From an uncultured Halomonas sp. (GTDB lineage Bacteria > Pseudomonadota > Gammaproteobacteria > Pseudomonadales > Halomonadaceae), in the NCBI RefSeq assembly GCF_947493865.1, contig NZ_CANLTC010000018.1, positions 1-64,000 on the forward strand: a stretch of 64,000 nucleotides of DNA, written 5' to 3'. Positions 1 to 8,802 of the stretch are shown here, one piece after another. The notes under the pieces are model-generated. The model did no database searches. It saw only the letters and a program-made list of their open reading frames with translations, and had not been told where the DNA came from. Both the position numbers and the translations under genes were made by a program. Within the stretch, counting starts at the first letter, position 1; every line of letters starts with the position of its first letter.

Positions 1-151
1 CATGTTATGTCTCGTTTCCTGCGCTCCGTGCGCCTTGCACTTCATTTCGCTCGGCGATTTATTCAGCAATTCCCTAAAGGGGTAGCCTCGGAAACACAGC
101 CATTCATCGGGCTTGCCGACAGGATTTCGGCGGAAACGACAGGGAGCCGGT

Positions 152-1543
152 ATGCATTATATCGAGAACATCACCTTCGACGAGATCGAGATCGGTCAGT
201 CGGCACAGCTGGTGCGAACGCTCAGGCGCGAGGACATCGAGCTCTTCGCGATCATGTCCGGGGACGTCAATCCCGCCCACCTTGACGAGGAGTTCGCGCA
301 ATCCGGTCGCTTTCAACGGGTGATCGGGCAGGGCATGTGGGGCGGCGCGCTGATCTCTGCCGTGCTCGGCACGGAGTTGCCCGGCCCCGGCACCCTCTAT
401 CTCAACCAGTCCTTGAGCTTTCGTCGTCCGGTCGGAATTGGCGACACCCTGACGGTGCGCGTCACCGTGCGCGAGAAACACCCCGAGAAAAAGCGGGTGA
501 TCCTGGATTGCGAGTGCGTCAATCAGGCCGGCGAAACGGTGATCCTGGGCGAGGCGGAGGTAATCGCGCCGACCAGGAAGGTGCGTCGGCCGAAAGTGTC
601 ATTGCCTCAAGTGTATCTGCACGGGCCCGGTGCTCGCTACAAGACGCTCATCGATGCGACGCAGGATCTTGAGCCGGTGCGTACCGCCATCGTGCATCCT
701 TGTGACGGGGTGTCACTGTCCGGAGCACTCGAGGCGGCAAACCAGGGGCTGATCGTTCCAGTGCTCGTTGGGCCGCGTGCCAAGATCGAAGCGGCTGCGG
801 TGGAGGCCGAGTGTGATCTCGGCGGGATCGAGATCGTCGACACGCCGCATAGTCACGCCGCCGCAGAAATGGCGGTCAGCTTGGTGCGACAGACCAAGGT
901 CGAGGCCTTGATGAAGGGCAAGCTGCATACCGATGAGTTGATGGCAGCGGTGGTCAGCAGCGCCCAGGGTATTCGTACCGAGCGGCGCCTGAGCCATATC
1001 TATGCCCTCGACGTGCCGCATTATCACAAACCGCTATTCATCACCGATGCGGCGATCAACATCTACCCGACCCTTGATGACAAGCGCGACATCGTGCAAA
1101 ACGCCATCGATCTCGCTCACGCCCTTGGCATCGATACGCCCAAGGTGGCGCTGCTATCCGCGGTAGAGACGGTTACGCCCAAGATCAACTCGACGATCGA
1201 AGCTGCGGCACTGTGCAAGATGGCGGATCGCGGCCAGATTCGCGGCGGCCTTATCGACGGGCCACTTGCCTTCGACAATGCAGTCTCTCCCGAGGCGGTC
1301 AAGACCAAGGGCCTCAGCTCGCCGGTGGCGGGGGATGCGGACATTCTCGTCGCACCGGATCTCGAGGCAGGCAACATGATCGCCAAACAGCTCATCTATC
1401 TTGCCGGTGCGGATGCAGCGGGGGTTGTGCTGGGCGCCCGGGTGCCCATCATGTTGACCAGCCGCGCCGACAACACACTCAGCCGACTGGCCTCGGCGGC
1501 GCTTGTTCAGCTTTATGTGCGGCGTTCCTCGGACGCGCGATAG
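152..1543 (+). CDS. Bifunctional MaoC-like enoyl-CoA hydratase / phosphate acetyl(butyryl)transferase
   Basis: 463 aa. Residues 1-130 form a MaoC-type hot-dog domain; residues 155-463 form a phosphate acetyl/butyryltransferase domain, with stretches such as EALMKGKLHTDELM and SPVAGDADILVAPDLEAGN. The family is expected to move acyl groups between CoA and phosphate in the cytoplasm; the MaoC half suggests hydration of enoyl-CoA or binding of hydroxyacyl-CoA. I chose the ATG at 152 because AGGGAG lies six bases upstream and the protein then begins directly with the MaoC fold; an in-frame upstream extension has no ribosome site. No acetate kinase follows, although this fusion is often found near ackA. 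The fusion call is firm; the physiological substrate is unknown. Confidence 0.88.
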   Translation: MHYIENITFDEIEIGQSAQLVRTLRREDIELFAIMSGDVNPAHLDEEFAQSGRFQRVIGQGMWGGALISAVLGTELPGPGTLYLNQSLSFRRPVGIGDTLTVRVTVREKHPEKKRVILDCECVNQAGETVILGEAEVIAPTRKVRRPKVSLPQVYLHGPGARYKTLIDATQDLEPVRTAIVHPCDGVSLSGALEAANQGLIVPVLVGPRAKIEAAAVEAECDLGGIEIVDTPHSHAAAEMAVSLVRQTKVEALMKGKLHTDELMAAVVSSAQGIRTERRLSHIYALDVPHYHKPLFITDAAINIYPTLDDKRDIVQNAIDLAHALGIDTPKVALLSAVETVTPKINSTIEAAALCKMADRGQIRGGLIDGPLAFDNAVSPEAVKTKGLSSPVAGDADILVAPDLEAGNMIAKQLIYLAGADAAGVVLGARVPIMLTSRADNTLSRLASAALVQLYVRRSSDAR

Positions 1544-1656
1544 GCGTGTCCACGCGCCGGTAGATCGGGATCGAGTAGATGAACTCATAACCGATAGAGT
1601 CAGTGTCACCGGAATCACTATAGAATGTAACGACATGGATTGGATGGGTACCCCAC

Positions 1657-2022
1657 ATGAGCAAGCGTCAATTTCTAGGGCTGATACTGCCCGCACTTTT
1701 TCTTATCTTGGGTGATCCAGTACTAGCCCAGGACGAGTGTACCCCCGTCGATTTCGAGCCGGAAACTAGCTCCATCGCTATTGCTGGCAGGATTCTGCCG
1801 GAGCAAACGCTTTGTTATCAACTAATTACCGATGCTGATCAGCAAGTTTCATTGCAGGTACTTGAAGATGACAATATCAGCGCCTTGCTCCAGGATCCAA
1901 TGGATCCTCAGGCGTTTCCGAGGATTCCTTCCGATCAGCATGCCTACCAGATACTGGTGAAACAGATAAAGCGCACGGTAACGCCGCAATATTTCCGGGT
2001 CGCGATAAAAGTGGAGCCCTGA
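1657..2022 (+). CDS. Small secreted protein of unknown function
   Basis: 121 aa. The N-terminus has a clear signal peptide: Lys/Arg at residues 3-4, a Leu/Ile-rich core, and a likely cleavage after VLA before QDEC. The mature part has two Cys residues (ECTP and TLCYQL) that could form one disulphide in the periplasm. The middle, with AIAGRILPEQTLCYQL followed by a QQVSLQV strand, looks like a small beta domain. I do not recognise the family. It stands alone, 113 bp after the MaoC-Pta gene. The reading frame and signal peptide support a real gene, but there is no functional clue. Confidence 0.6.
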   Translation: MSKRQFLGLILPALFLILGDPVLAQDECTPVDFEPETSSIAIAGRILPEQTLCYQLITDADQQVSLQVLEDDNISALLQDPMDPQAFPRIPSDQHAYQILVKQIKRTVTPQYFRVAIKVEP

Positions 2023-2160
2023 ATCTACTTAGAGCCACGTTATTCCAAAGTCGGAGAGAGGTACTCGGTGTTCGAAATAAAAGCGCCCAGTACGTTTGGT
2101 CTTGAAGAAGAAGTCGAATAGATAAGAAAATAGCCGATGCTTTCTGGCTCGCATATCCAG

Positions 2161-3006
2161 CTATTTGAAATAGCGCAGCAATACCACGCCCAGGAGCGTC
2201 GTCATGGTCGAGAAGACCTTGCACAGGTCAAGGCGCTCCTTCAAAAAGAACACGCCGATCAATAGCGCAAATACGATGCTCGTCTCGCGCAGTGCAGTGA
2301 CCAGCGCGATAGGGGCCTGAGTGAACGCCCAGGTCACCAGTGCATAGGCGACAAATGCTGCGCTGCCGCCGATCACGAACGTCTTTCGGCCTTTTCCGGC
2401 GATATCATACAGCGCATTGGGTGAGGTAATCATCAGGTAGAGTGCCATGACGATGCCGTTGCCAATCGCCAGCCAGCAATAATAACCCAGGGATGTGCCG
2501 GCGTGTCGCCCCCCCATTCCATCCACCAGTGAATAGGATGCGATAAACCCTCCCGTTACCAGGGCCAGCAGGGCCGCATGGCCATTGCGTAGACCGTCTG
2601 CACGACGAACCAGCGAGAGACTCAAGATTCCCGCACCGATCACGACGATCGCCATGAGTTCAACCGGGGTCAGATAAACCCCTAGAACGATTACGGAAAA
2701 CAGCGCAACGATCAGGGGCGCGGAGCCTCGCGCGATCGGGTAGACCTGGGTGAGATCTCCCAACCGGTAGGATTGCAGCAGGAACAGCTGATAACCCATA
2801 TGCAGGACAAGCCCTGCGATCAGGAAAGGAATGCTTTCCGGCGCGGGCAGCGGCACGAACGGCATGACCACCAAGGCAAGGGGAACGTTACCAAGTATGA
2901 CGGCGCCCATGCTCACTCGCACATCGGCGCCGCCTTTGACCAAGGCATTCCATACCGCATGCAGAAGCGCTGCGCCGATAACAGCGAAAAAGACGGTGGT
3001 CGTCAT
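2161..3006 (-). CDS. EamA (drug/metabolite) family transporter
   Basis: 281 aa with about ten hydrophobic helices, the two-times-five layout of the DMT superfamily. The start MTTTVFFAVIGAALLHAVWNALVKGG is typical of the EamA group with a His-Ala-X-Trp-Asn motif in helix 1. It is an inner-membrane permease, presumably exporting a small metabolite or amino acid; substrate unknown. The C-terminus is short (LRYFK). It lies downstream of the peroxiredoxin on the same strand, separated by a hairpin, so it may be a separate transcript. The family is certain, the substrate is not. Confidence 0.85.
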   Translation of the reverse strand: MTTTVFFAVIGAALLHAVWNALVKGGADVRVSMGAVILGNVPLALVVMPFVPLPAPESIPFLIAGLVLHMGYQLFLLQSYRLGDLTQVYPIARGSAPLIVALFSVIVLGVYLTPVELMAIVVIGAGILSLSLVRRADGLRNGHAALLALVTGGFIASYSLVDGMGGRHAGTSLGYYCWLAIGNGIVMALYLMITSPNALYDIAGKGRKTFVIGGSAAFVAYALVTWAFTQAPIALVTALRETSIVFALLIGVFFLKERLDLCKVFSTMTTLLGVVLLRYFK

Positions 3007-3025
3007 GGCGATTTACTTGATTCAG

Positions 3026-3054
3026 GAACCCAACCGAGCGAGTCGGCTGGGTTC
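3026..3054 (-). terminator. Hairpin after peroxiredoxin gene
   Basis: Twelve-base arms (3026-3037 and 3043-3054) around a five-base loop. On minus-strand RNA all pairs form, one as G-U; on plus-strand RNA one pair is an A-C mismatch. The minus strand has no U-run after the stem, so termination efficiency is uncertain. The plus-strand read does have five T's, but no plus-strand gene ends here. Confidence 0.5.
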
Positions 3055-3070
3055 TTTTTCATGGCGCTTT

Positions 3071-3547
3071 TCAGAGTTGTTCCAGCACCGTCTCGGCGCT
3101 GCTTTCCTCAACTCCCTTGGCATCCACGCCGAGATATTCCACCACGCCGTCGTTGGCGATCAGCGCAAAGCGCTTGCTGCGAATGCCCATGCCGCCACCG
3201 GTGGCGTCCAGTTCCAGACCCAGCGCCTGGGTGAATTCCGCATTGCCATCGGCGAGCATCGTGATTTGCTGTGCGTTCTGGTCCTTCTGCCAGGCGTCCA
3301 TTACAAAGGCGTCGTTGACCGCCATGCAGGCGATGGTGTCGATGCCCTTGGCGAGAATATCGTCCGCCTTGATCACGAAGCCAGGCATGTGAGTGTTCGA
3401 GCAGCCGGGAGTGAAGGCGCCGGGTACCGCGAACAGCACTACCCGCTTGCCGGCAAAGAGTTCACCGGTGGAAATGTCTTCCGGCCCATTGGCGCCGTTG
3501 GTCTTGATGGTGACATCGGGAATCTTGTCGCCTACGGAAATGGTCAT
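3071..3547 (-). CDS. Peroxiredoxin, Prx5/hybrid-type redoxin
   Basis: 158 aa. The peroxidatic site reads PGAFTPGCSNTHMPG, the thioredoxin-fold signature of the Prx5 (PMP20/AhpC-TSA) family, with the catalytic Cys near residue 49. It reduces hydrogen peroxide and organic hydroperoxides in the cytoplasm, probably with glutathione or glutaredoxin. No clear second resolving Cys is visible, suggesting a 1-Cys mechanism. I chose the ATG at 3547, giving the usual MTISVGDKIPD start, because AAAGGACG lies just upstream; a twelve-residue extension exists but lacks such a site. Confidence 0.88.
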   Translation of the reverse strand: MTISVGDKIPDVTIKTNGANGPEDISTGELFAGKRVVLFAVPGAFTPGCSNTHMPGFVIKADDILAKGIDTIACMAVNDAFVMDAWQKDQNAQQITMLADGNAEFTQALGLELDATGGGMGIRSKRFALIANDGVVEYLGVDAKGVEESSAETVLEQL

Positions 3548-3619
3548 GCGTGCGTCCTTTCTGAAATGAGAAAAATTGCCCACCGATGATGGGCTTGCAG
3601 ATAGCGCGGGGCAAGTGGG

Positions 3620-3970
3620 CTAGCCGCTGTTGTTCAGCATTTGCTGAATGGTCTGTTTCAGGACAGGCAGATGTTGCTCGATAACGTCTTTAACAGTTTG
3701 AGAGTCAAGACTTCCCAAATAGTTATGAACCAGGATGTTGCGAAACCCGCTGATTTGTTTCCATTGAATTTCTGGGTAGCGATGCTTGAGTGTATCGGGG
3801 AGTCGCTGCGTTGCCTCTGACAAAGTTTGCAAATTGCGCAGAGCTGCGTCGTAAAGTATTTCGTCTTCACGAATATCGCCGCGTGATTCAATGCGCCGTA
3901 TCTTTTCAATAGCATCGAGGATATGCCTAGCGTAGAGATTCCAGTCCTTGGCATTATGGACTTCACTCAT
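3620..3970 (-). CDS. HepT-like HEPN RNase toxin (DUF86)
   Basis: 116 aa, all-helical. It carries the HEPN catalytic signature R-x4-H-x-Y as RNILVHNY near residues 77-84 and the family stretch YDAALRNLQTLSEATQRLP. HepT proteins are ribonuclease toxins restrained by a partner MNT nucleotidyltransferase, which in characterised pairs AMPylates the Tyr of this motif. The upstream MntA gene overlaps it by four bases (ATGA), implying translational coupling. Catalytic Arg, His and Tyr are all present, so the toxin looks intact. Confidence 0.88.
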   Translation of the reverse strand: MSEVHNAKDWNLYARHILDAIEKIRRIESRGDIREDEILYDAALRNLQTLSEATQRLPDTLKHRYPEIQWKQISGFRNILVHNYLGSLDSQTVKDVIEQHLPVLKQTIQQMLNNSG

Positions 3971-4257
3971 AAGTCTTTTGCCTCTGCCAGCACTCGGTCA
4001 CGCAAATGTCGGTTAAGCTCGTGTTCGGGAATCAGATCCACCCGATGACCGGTAATCTCTTCCAGGCGTTCTGCCAAAGGGAGGCGTTGAGTAAAGAGAT
4101 CATAGCCCGGCTCGAAGTCGACCAGAAAATCCACATCACTCTCGGTACTTTCTTCGCCTCGTGCCACCGACCCAAACACTCGAATGCGTCGGGCACCAAA
4201 TTCATGCCCGGCTGCAATAATGGCCATGCGCTGCTGATGCAGTTGATCCAGAAGCAT
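3967..4257 (-). CDS. MntA-like minimal nucleotidyltransferase antitoxin
   Basis: 96 aa. The nucleotidyltransferase signature FGSVARGEESTESDVDFLVDF supplies the Gly-Ser pair and two catalytic Asp residues of the MNT family. In characterised pairs the MNT protein neutralises HepT by adding AMP to the toxin. I chose the ATG at 4257 because GAGG lies eight bases upstream; a twelve-residue upstream extension has no ribosome site. It is the first gene of a two-gene operon with hepT, in the same order as known MntA-HepT loci. Confidence 0.87.
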   Translation of the reverse strand: MLLDQLHQQRMAIIAAGHEFGARRIRVFGSVARGEESTESDVDFLVDFEPGYDLFTQRLPLAERLEEITGHRVDLIPEHELNRHLRDRVLAEAKDL

Positions 4258-4329
4258 GGTAACTACCTCGGAGTGTATTAATCGATAGTACACAGCATGT
4301 TGCGATAATCTGGCGAGTGCAAGCTTGGA

Positions 4330-6192
4330 CTATTTATACCCCGCCGCCTGCAACCTGAACAGCTGGGCATAGCGTCCCTCCTGGGCAAGCAGCGTTTCAT
4401 GAGAGCCGTGCTCGATAATGCGGCCGCCGTCGATGACCACGATCTGATCCGCGGCGCGCACCGTGGAAAAACGATGCGAGATCAACAGCGTCATGCGCTC
4501 CCGGGCGTGGCGGCGGAATTGCTCGAATACCTGGGCCTCGGCGGCGGCGTCCATGGCGGCGGTGGGTTCGTCCAGCACCAGAATGTCCGCTTCTTCGCGC
4601 ATGTAGGCCCGGGCCAGGGCGATCTTCTGCCATTGGCCCCCGGAAAGCTCCTGGCCGTCCTTGAACCAGCGCCCGAGCTGGGTGTGGTAGCCGCGATCCA
4701 TGCGCTCGATGAAATCGTTGGCCATGCCCTGGCGTGCGGCACGCTCCCAGCGCTCGGTATCCGTGAAGGCGGCGACATCGCCAACACCGAGGTTTTCACC
4801 CACCTGGAGCTGGTAGCGCTCGAAATCCTGGAAGATCACGCCGATTCGCCGACGCAGGGTGGCGTCATCCCACTCCTTCAAGTCGCTGCCATCAAGCAGA
4901 ATCCGCCCCTCGCTTGGGTCGTAAAGCCGGGTCAGCAATTTGATCAGCGTGGTCTTGCCGGAGCCGTTCTGACCCACCAGTGCCAGGCTCTCGCCAGGGC
5001 GCAGGTGCAGATCGATACTCTGCAGCACCGGCGTCTGGGTACCCGGATAGGTAAAGCCAACGCCCTCGAAACGAATGCCATCGCCAGGCAGGGCGCCTTG
5101 TGTGAGGGTGCCTGTCGAAGGCGCCACCGGCTGCTCCAGGTATTCATACAGATTGGACAGGTACAGATTGTCCTCGTACATGCCGCTGATGGCGGTGAGG
5201 CTTGCGGAAAGCGCGGATTGGCCCTGCTTGAACACCATCAGGTACATGGTCATGTCCCCCAGGGTCAGACGTCCGCCGATGGTTTCGATCACCACCCAGC
5301 CATAGGCGCCGTAGAAGGCCAGGGTGCCCAGTAGGCCGAGCAGGAATCCCCAGGTGTCGCGGCGGATCGTCAGTCGTCGATCCTCGGCGTAGAGGCCGTC
5401 GAAAATGTCGCGATAGCGCTTGAGAAATAGCGGCTCCAGGCCGAACAGCTTGACCTCCTTGATGCTGTCTTCCCGGGCCAGCACCGTCTCCAGATACATC
5501 TGCATGCGTGTCTGGGGGGAGCGCCAGCGAAACAGGCGAAAGGCATCGCCGGAGAACTTGGCCTCGGAAACGAACACCGGCAGGGCGCCGATCAACAGAA
5601 TCAGCAGCGCCCAGGGCGAGAACTGCACCAGCAGCACGGCGAAACTGGCTAGCGAAATAGCGTTCTGCAGCAGGCCGAAGGTCTTGGTGACCAATGCCAG
5701 TGGCCGGGTCGAGGCCTCGCGCCGGGCGCGGGTCAGCTTGTCGTAGAACTCCGAATCCTCGAACTGGGAAAGCGACAGAGTACCGGCCTTCTCGAGGATC
5801 ATCACGTTGACCTTCTGGCCGAGCAGCGCGCGCAACAGTGATTGCTGCGCCGAGAGACCGCGCTGGGCCAGGGCGATCAACGCGATCACCAAGGCTTCCA
5901 GTGCCACGTAACGCAGCACCGGCCAGAGCGTGGCAAATTCTAGCGGGCTATCTGTCTGGCTGTGCAGCGCCATGGCTGCGACTACCGCATCGACGATCAG
6001 CTTGCCGACCCAGGCCGCCACTGCGGGCAATATGCCCGCCACTAGCGTGCAGGCCATGAGTCCAAGGGTCAGGCCATGAGAGGTATCCCACACCAGCCCG
6101 AGCGCGTGGCGACTGTAGCGAAAAACGCTGAAAAAACCGGTCAGAGAATCATTGCTGGCTGAAGCGGAGAATTGAGCGCGTGGCGAGGACAA
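4330..6192 (-). CDS. ABC exporter, fused membrane and ATPase domains
   Basis: 620 aa half-transporter. Roughly residues 25-330 form a six-helix type-1 exporter membrane domain; the remainder is the ATPase domain with Walker A GQNGSGKTT (about residue 410), signature LSGGQ (about 515), Walker B ILVLDEPTA and the switch His in LISHRFST. It should homodimerise in the inner membrane and export a lipid, peptide or drug. There is no peptidase domain and no substrate gene nearby. It stands alone between the HepT/MntA pair and the M23 peptidase. Family certain, cargo unknown. Confidence 0.9.
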   Translation of the reverse strand: MSSPRAQFSASASNDSLTGFFSVFRYSRHALGLVWDTSHGLTLGLMACTLVAGILPAVAAWVGKLIVDAVVAAMALHSQTDSPLEFATLWPVLRYVALEALVIALIALAQRGLSAQQSLLRALLGQKVNVMILEKAGTLSLSQFEDSEFYDKLTRARREASTRPLALVTKTFGLLQNAISLASFAVLLVQFSPWALLILLIGALPVFVSEAKFSGDAFRLFRWRSPQTRMQMYLETVLAREDSIKEVKLFGLEPLFLKRYRDIFDGLYAEDRRLTIRRDTWGFLLGLLGTLAFYGAYGWVVIETIGGRLTLGDMTMYLMVFKQGQSALSASLTAISGMYEDNLYLSNLYEYLEQPVAPSTGTLTQGALPGDGIRFEGVGFTYPGTQTPVLQSIDLHLRPGESLALVGQNGSGKTTLIKLLTRLYDPSEGRILLDGSDLKEWDDATLRRRIGVIFQDFERYQLQVGENLGVGDVAAFTDTERWERAARQGMANDFIERMDRGYHTQLGRWFKDGQELSGGQWQKIALARAYMREEADILVLDEPTAAMDAAAEAQVFEQFRRHARERMTLLISHRFSTVRAADQIVVIDGGRIIEHGSHETLLAQEGRYAQLFRLQAAGYK

Positions 6193-6265
6193 GAGGCAGT
6201 TCCGAAGCAGGGGAGGACCGTTAGTATACGCGCCGCGCCTTCAGGTAGCTGTAGACCAAACGAAA

Positions 6266-6287
6266 ACACCCCGCCGGAGCGGGGTGT
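6266..6287 (-). terminator. Rho-independent terminator of the M23 peptidase gene
   Basis: Perfect nine-base stem (6266-6274 with 6279-6287) around a four-base loop. Read on the minus strand it is followed by TTTTCG, so it ends the transcript of the peptidase gene at 6310-7959. Confidence 0.8.
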
Positions 6288-6309
6288 AAGAATGGCATCA
6301 TATGACAAT

Positions 6310-7959
6310 TTAGCTTCCGTCGTCGAGGCGTGTTCGCTGCGTTGAGCGACTGGCGACGACAGCCGCATTGCTGTCACTTTCCAGCTTGGCCAGCAGTTGC
6401 TTGGAATCCTGCTTGAAAGCAGCCAGCGCCTGCCCGGCAAGATTCTGACTCTCCGGTAGCTTGACGCGCATGGCATCCACTTGCCGATTGTTGACCATGA
6501 CTTCGTAGTGAAGGTGCGGCCCGGTACTGCCTCCAGTGTTACCTGAAAGGGCAATTTGCTGACCCATTTTTACGCGCTCACCCTCACGTACCAGTCGCTT
6601 GGAGAGGTGCATGTAGCGTGTCTTGTAGCCGTTGTCGTGACGAATCACGAGATAATGGCCTGCGCCTCCCTTTTGATAGGCGGCTTTGACAACGCGGCCG
6701 CTTGCCGGGGACTTTACTGGAGTGCCGGTACGCATGGCGAAATCCGTACCGCGGTGCGGGCTGATGCGACCGGAGATCGGATGTTTGCGACGCAGGTTGA
6801 ATGACGAGCTGATCCGATAATCGCCGCTAAACGGATGGCGGTTGAAGGCCGGATCAAGGCTGTTACCTTCCGGCGTATAGAAGCGATCGTCCGCGGTATT
6901 ACGCACCACGGTCAGGCTCATTTTCTTGCCTTCGTACTGGGCCGCTAGAATGCGCGAACCTGCAGACTGTCCTTCAATCATGTCACTTTCGACCAGCACC
7001 TGGAACTTGTCGCCGTGCCGCGCCTTCCTGCGGAAATCCAGCTTTTTCGATAGCAGTGCCGACAGCTCTGCTATCTCGGCATTGGACAAGCCAGTCGCAC
7101 TGGCGGATTTAGCAAAGCTACCGCTCAGCGTACCGCTGAATAGACGCTCAGTCGCTTGTGAGGTCTTGTCGAAGGGAGCTACTTTGAAGCTATTGGCGCT
7201 GATATCGCGTTCGATCAGATAGCCGCTACGTGTATTTTTCATCACACGTAGTGCCATTAGCTCACCGGTTTCATCGAGCTTGAAATCGAAACTATTGCCG
7301 ACACGCCAACGGGTAAGTACATTCTTGTCCGGCATTTTATCGAGAAGTGCCATGACCTCACTGAACCCCATACCCAGATTGCGCTCTGCCATTACCGCAA
7401 AGGTATCACCCTTCTGCACGGTATAGGTTTCCCAGGTAGGAACGAAGTTTTCCTTGGCAGCCAACTCGTTTTCGAGTTGCACGCCTTCCTCATCGAGGGA
7501 GATAGAGTCGGTAGAGAGATCCGCGTAGGACGTGCCACCAGGTTCTAGCTCGGCGTAAGGCAATTGCAGCGCAGCATGAATTGCCGTAGCACTCAATGTG
7601 AGTTTGACCGGCATGCCCTGAACGCTGGGATCGATATCGAGCGAGCTTGCCTCGGCAGTTTGAATACCAAGCAAGTTGCTGATGTCGACTACATCAAGCG
7701 TTGTAAGGTTAGCCAGTGGGATTTCGCCACGCGTAGGATCTTGATCCTTAGTGCCGCTAAAAGCGCCAAAAGATAGCATGCTTTTTATTTGCGCTTTGAA
7801 GTCTGCAGGCGGCGCAACTTGCACGAGCGACACGTCGCCTTTATCAGCGCTGTCGACAGTGGCGATGATTTTATGCACGCCCAGCACAGTAACCATTGTG
7901 GCAACGGGAAGAAGAATCAACTTGTGCGTGCGAGGCAGTGAATGAAGAATTCGCAGCAT
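6310..7959 (-). CDS. mepM: M23 family murein DD-endopeptidase (MepM-like) with LysM/OapA-like domain
   Basis: 549 aa. A hydrophobic anchor (KLILLPVATMVTVLGVHKII) near residues 13-32 places the rest in the periplasm. A LysM/OapA-like segment starts at YTVQKGDTFAVMAERNLGMG (about 180). The C-terminal LytM domain has the zinc ligands HRGTDF (about 404) and HLHYE (about 483), so the metallopeptidase site is complete. MepM-type enzymes cut D-Ala-mDAP cross-links during wall expansion. It is a single gene with its own terminator. The symbol rests on overall architecture; a paralogous M23 envelope protein cannot be excluded. Confidence 0.82.
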   Translation of the reverse strand: MLRILHSLPRTHKLILLPVATMVTVLGVHKIIATVDSADKGDVSLVQVAPPADFKAQIKSMLSFGAFSGTKDQDPTRGEIPLANLTTLDVVDISNLLGIQTAEASSLDIDPSVQGMPVKLTLSATAIHAALQLPYAELEPGGTSYADLSTDSISLDEEGVQLENELAAKENFVPTWETYTVQKGDTFAVMAERNLGMGFSEVMALLDKMPDKNVLTRWRVGNSFDFKLDETGELMALRVMKNTRSGYLIERDISANSFKVAPFDKTSQATERLFSGTLSGSFAKSASATGLSNAEIAELSALLSKKLDFRRKARHGDKFQVLVESDMIEGQSAGSRILAAQYEGKKMSLTVVRNTADDRFYTPEGNSLDPAFNRHPFSGDYRISSSFNLRRKHPISGRISPHRGTDFAMRTGTPVKSPASGRVVKAAYQKGGAGHYLVIRHDNGYKTRYMHLSKRLVREGERVKMGQQIALSGNTGGSTGPHLHYEVMVNNRQVDAMRVKLPESQNLAGQALAAFKQDSKQLLAKLESDSNAAVVASRSTQRTRLDDGS

Positions 7960-8802
7960 TATAGGCCCGGTAACATATCAAGTGAATAGAAAATGGCAAG
8001 GGAACCTTAACCCAAGCGCCTTAGTGTTCCTACCCTGTACACGAGTACAGTAATCAAACTTACAAACAATGTAACGTTTTGTTACACGGCACAATCCTAC
8101 AACTGAGCCATCATGTCAAGTAGCTAAGACTCGTTGATGATGGTCTAAGCTACTAATACTGAGAATATTTACTGGCAAGCTGGTCGTTGGTTCCAGGAGA
8201 ATGTCAGTCGCAATCAGCCTGCTCAGTCATCGGACTGCTGCCATCTTCTCATTCATAAAACCGTTTTTTAACCGAGAATAAGCGCTTTTTTACTATATAA
8301 TTCATTCTCGAGACATCCTGAACGACCGCATCATGCTAGAAGAATTCATTTTTGATCTTGCAGGCGTTCATCGACGCAAAGAGACTGCGAGATTAGGTTC
8401 ACCCACTTGTTCATGCGCTAGCCAAAGCCCTACAACGATGGTAGTATACGTCCTCCTCGCATGTGTTGACCCCACCATCCCTGTTGATTCGGCCCTTAGT
8501 GACACTGCCTGACGGCATAGGGACGATTCTCCCGCAAGGCGCGCAGCCAAGCTCATGATGAGCTGCTGATCAAACGCCAGATGCGTAGATGGAACGCCAA
8601 AGTCGCCAATTCGGCTCGGCGTGTACGGTCGCCACACTGTTCGTCTGCCTTAGCATTGTGCGAAGGCAGCCATGAAACGAACAGGACGCAGGTGCGACCC
8701 GGTGCCATGTCACGTTGCCAGTGTTCCGACACTGTGTAATTGCAAGCGACAAGGCGCCACGACATTTTCCGCCGGTCTAAACCGGCTATTCAAGGTGTGA
8801 TA
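7960..8802. other. Long intergenic region, probable leader of the DEAD-box helicase gene
   Basis: 843 bp without a credible gene; the short frames on the minus strand (8368-8765) overlap one another and resemble no family. The left part is AT-rich and presumably holds the peptidase promoter. A perfect TATAAT lies at 8296-8301 on the plus strand, but I see no good -35 element. A start there would leave an untranslated leader of about 495 nt before the helicase ATG. Long regulatory leaders are known for cold-shock helicase genes in enterobacteria; applying that here is inference. Confidence 0.4.

Noticed and set aside
1-3. Possible minus-strand start codon at the very left edge
   Set aside because: Only one codon of such a gene would lie in the window; it cannot be assessed.
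8368-8765. Several short minus-strand frames before the helicase gene
   Set aside because: They overlap one another, have no ribosome sites and resemble no protein family.
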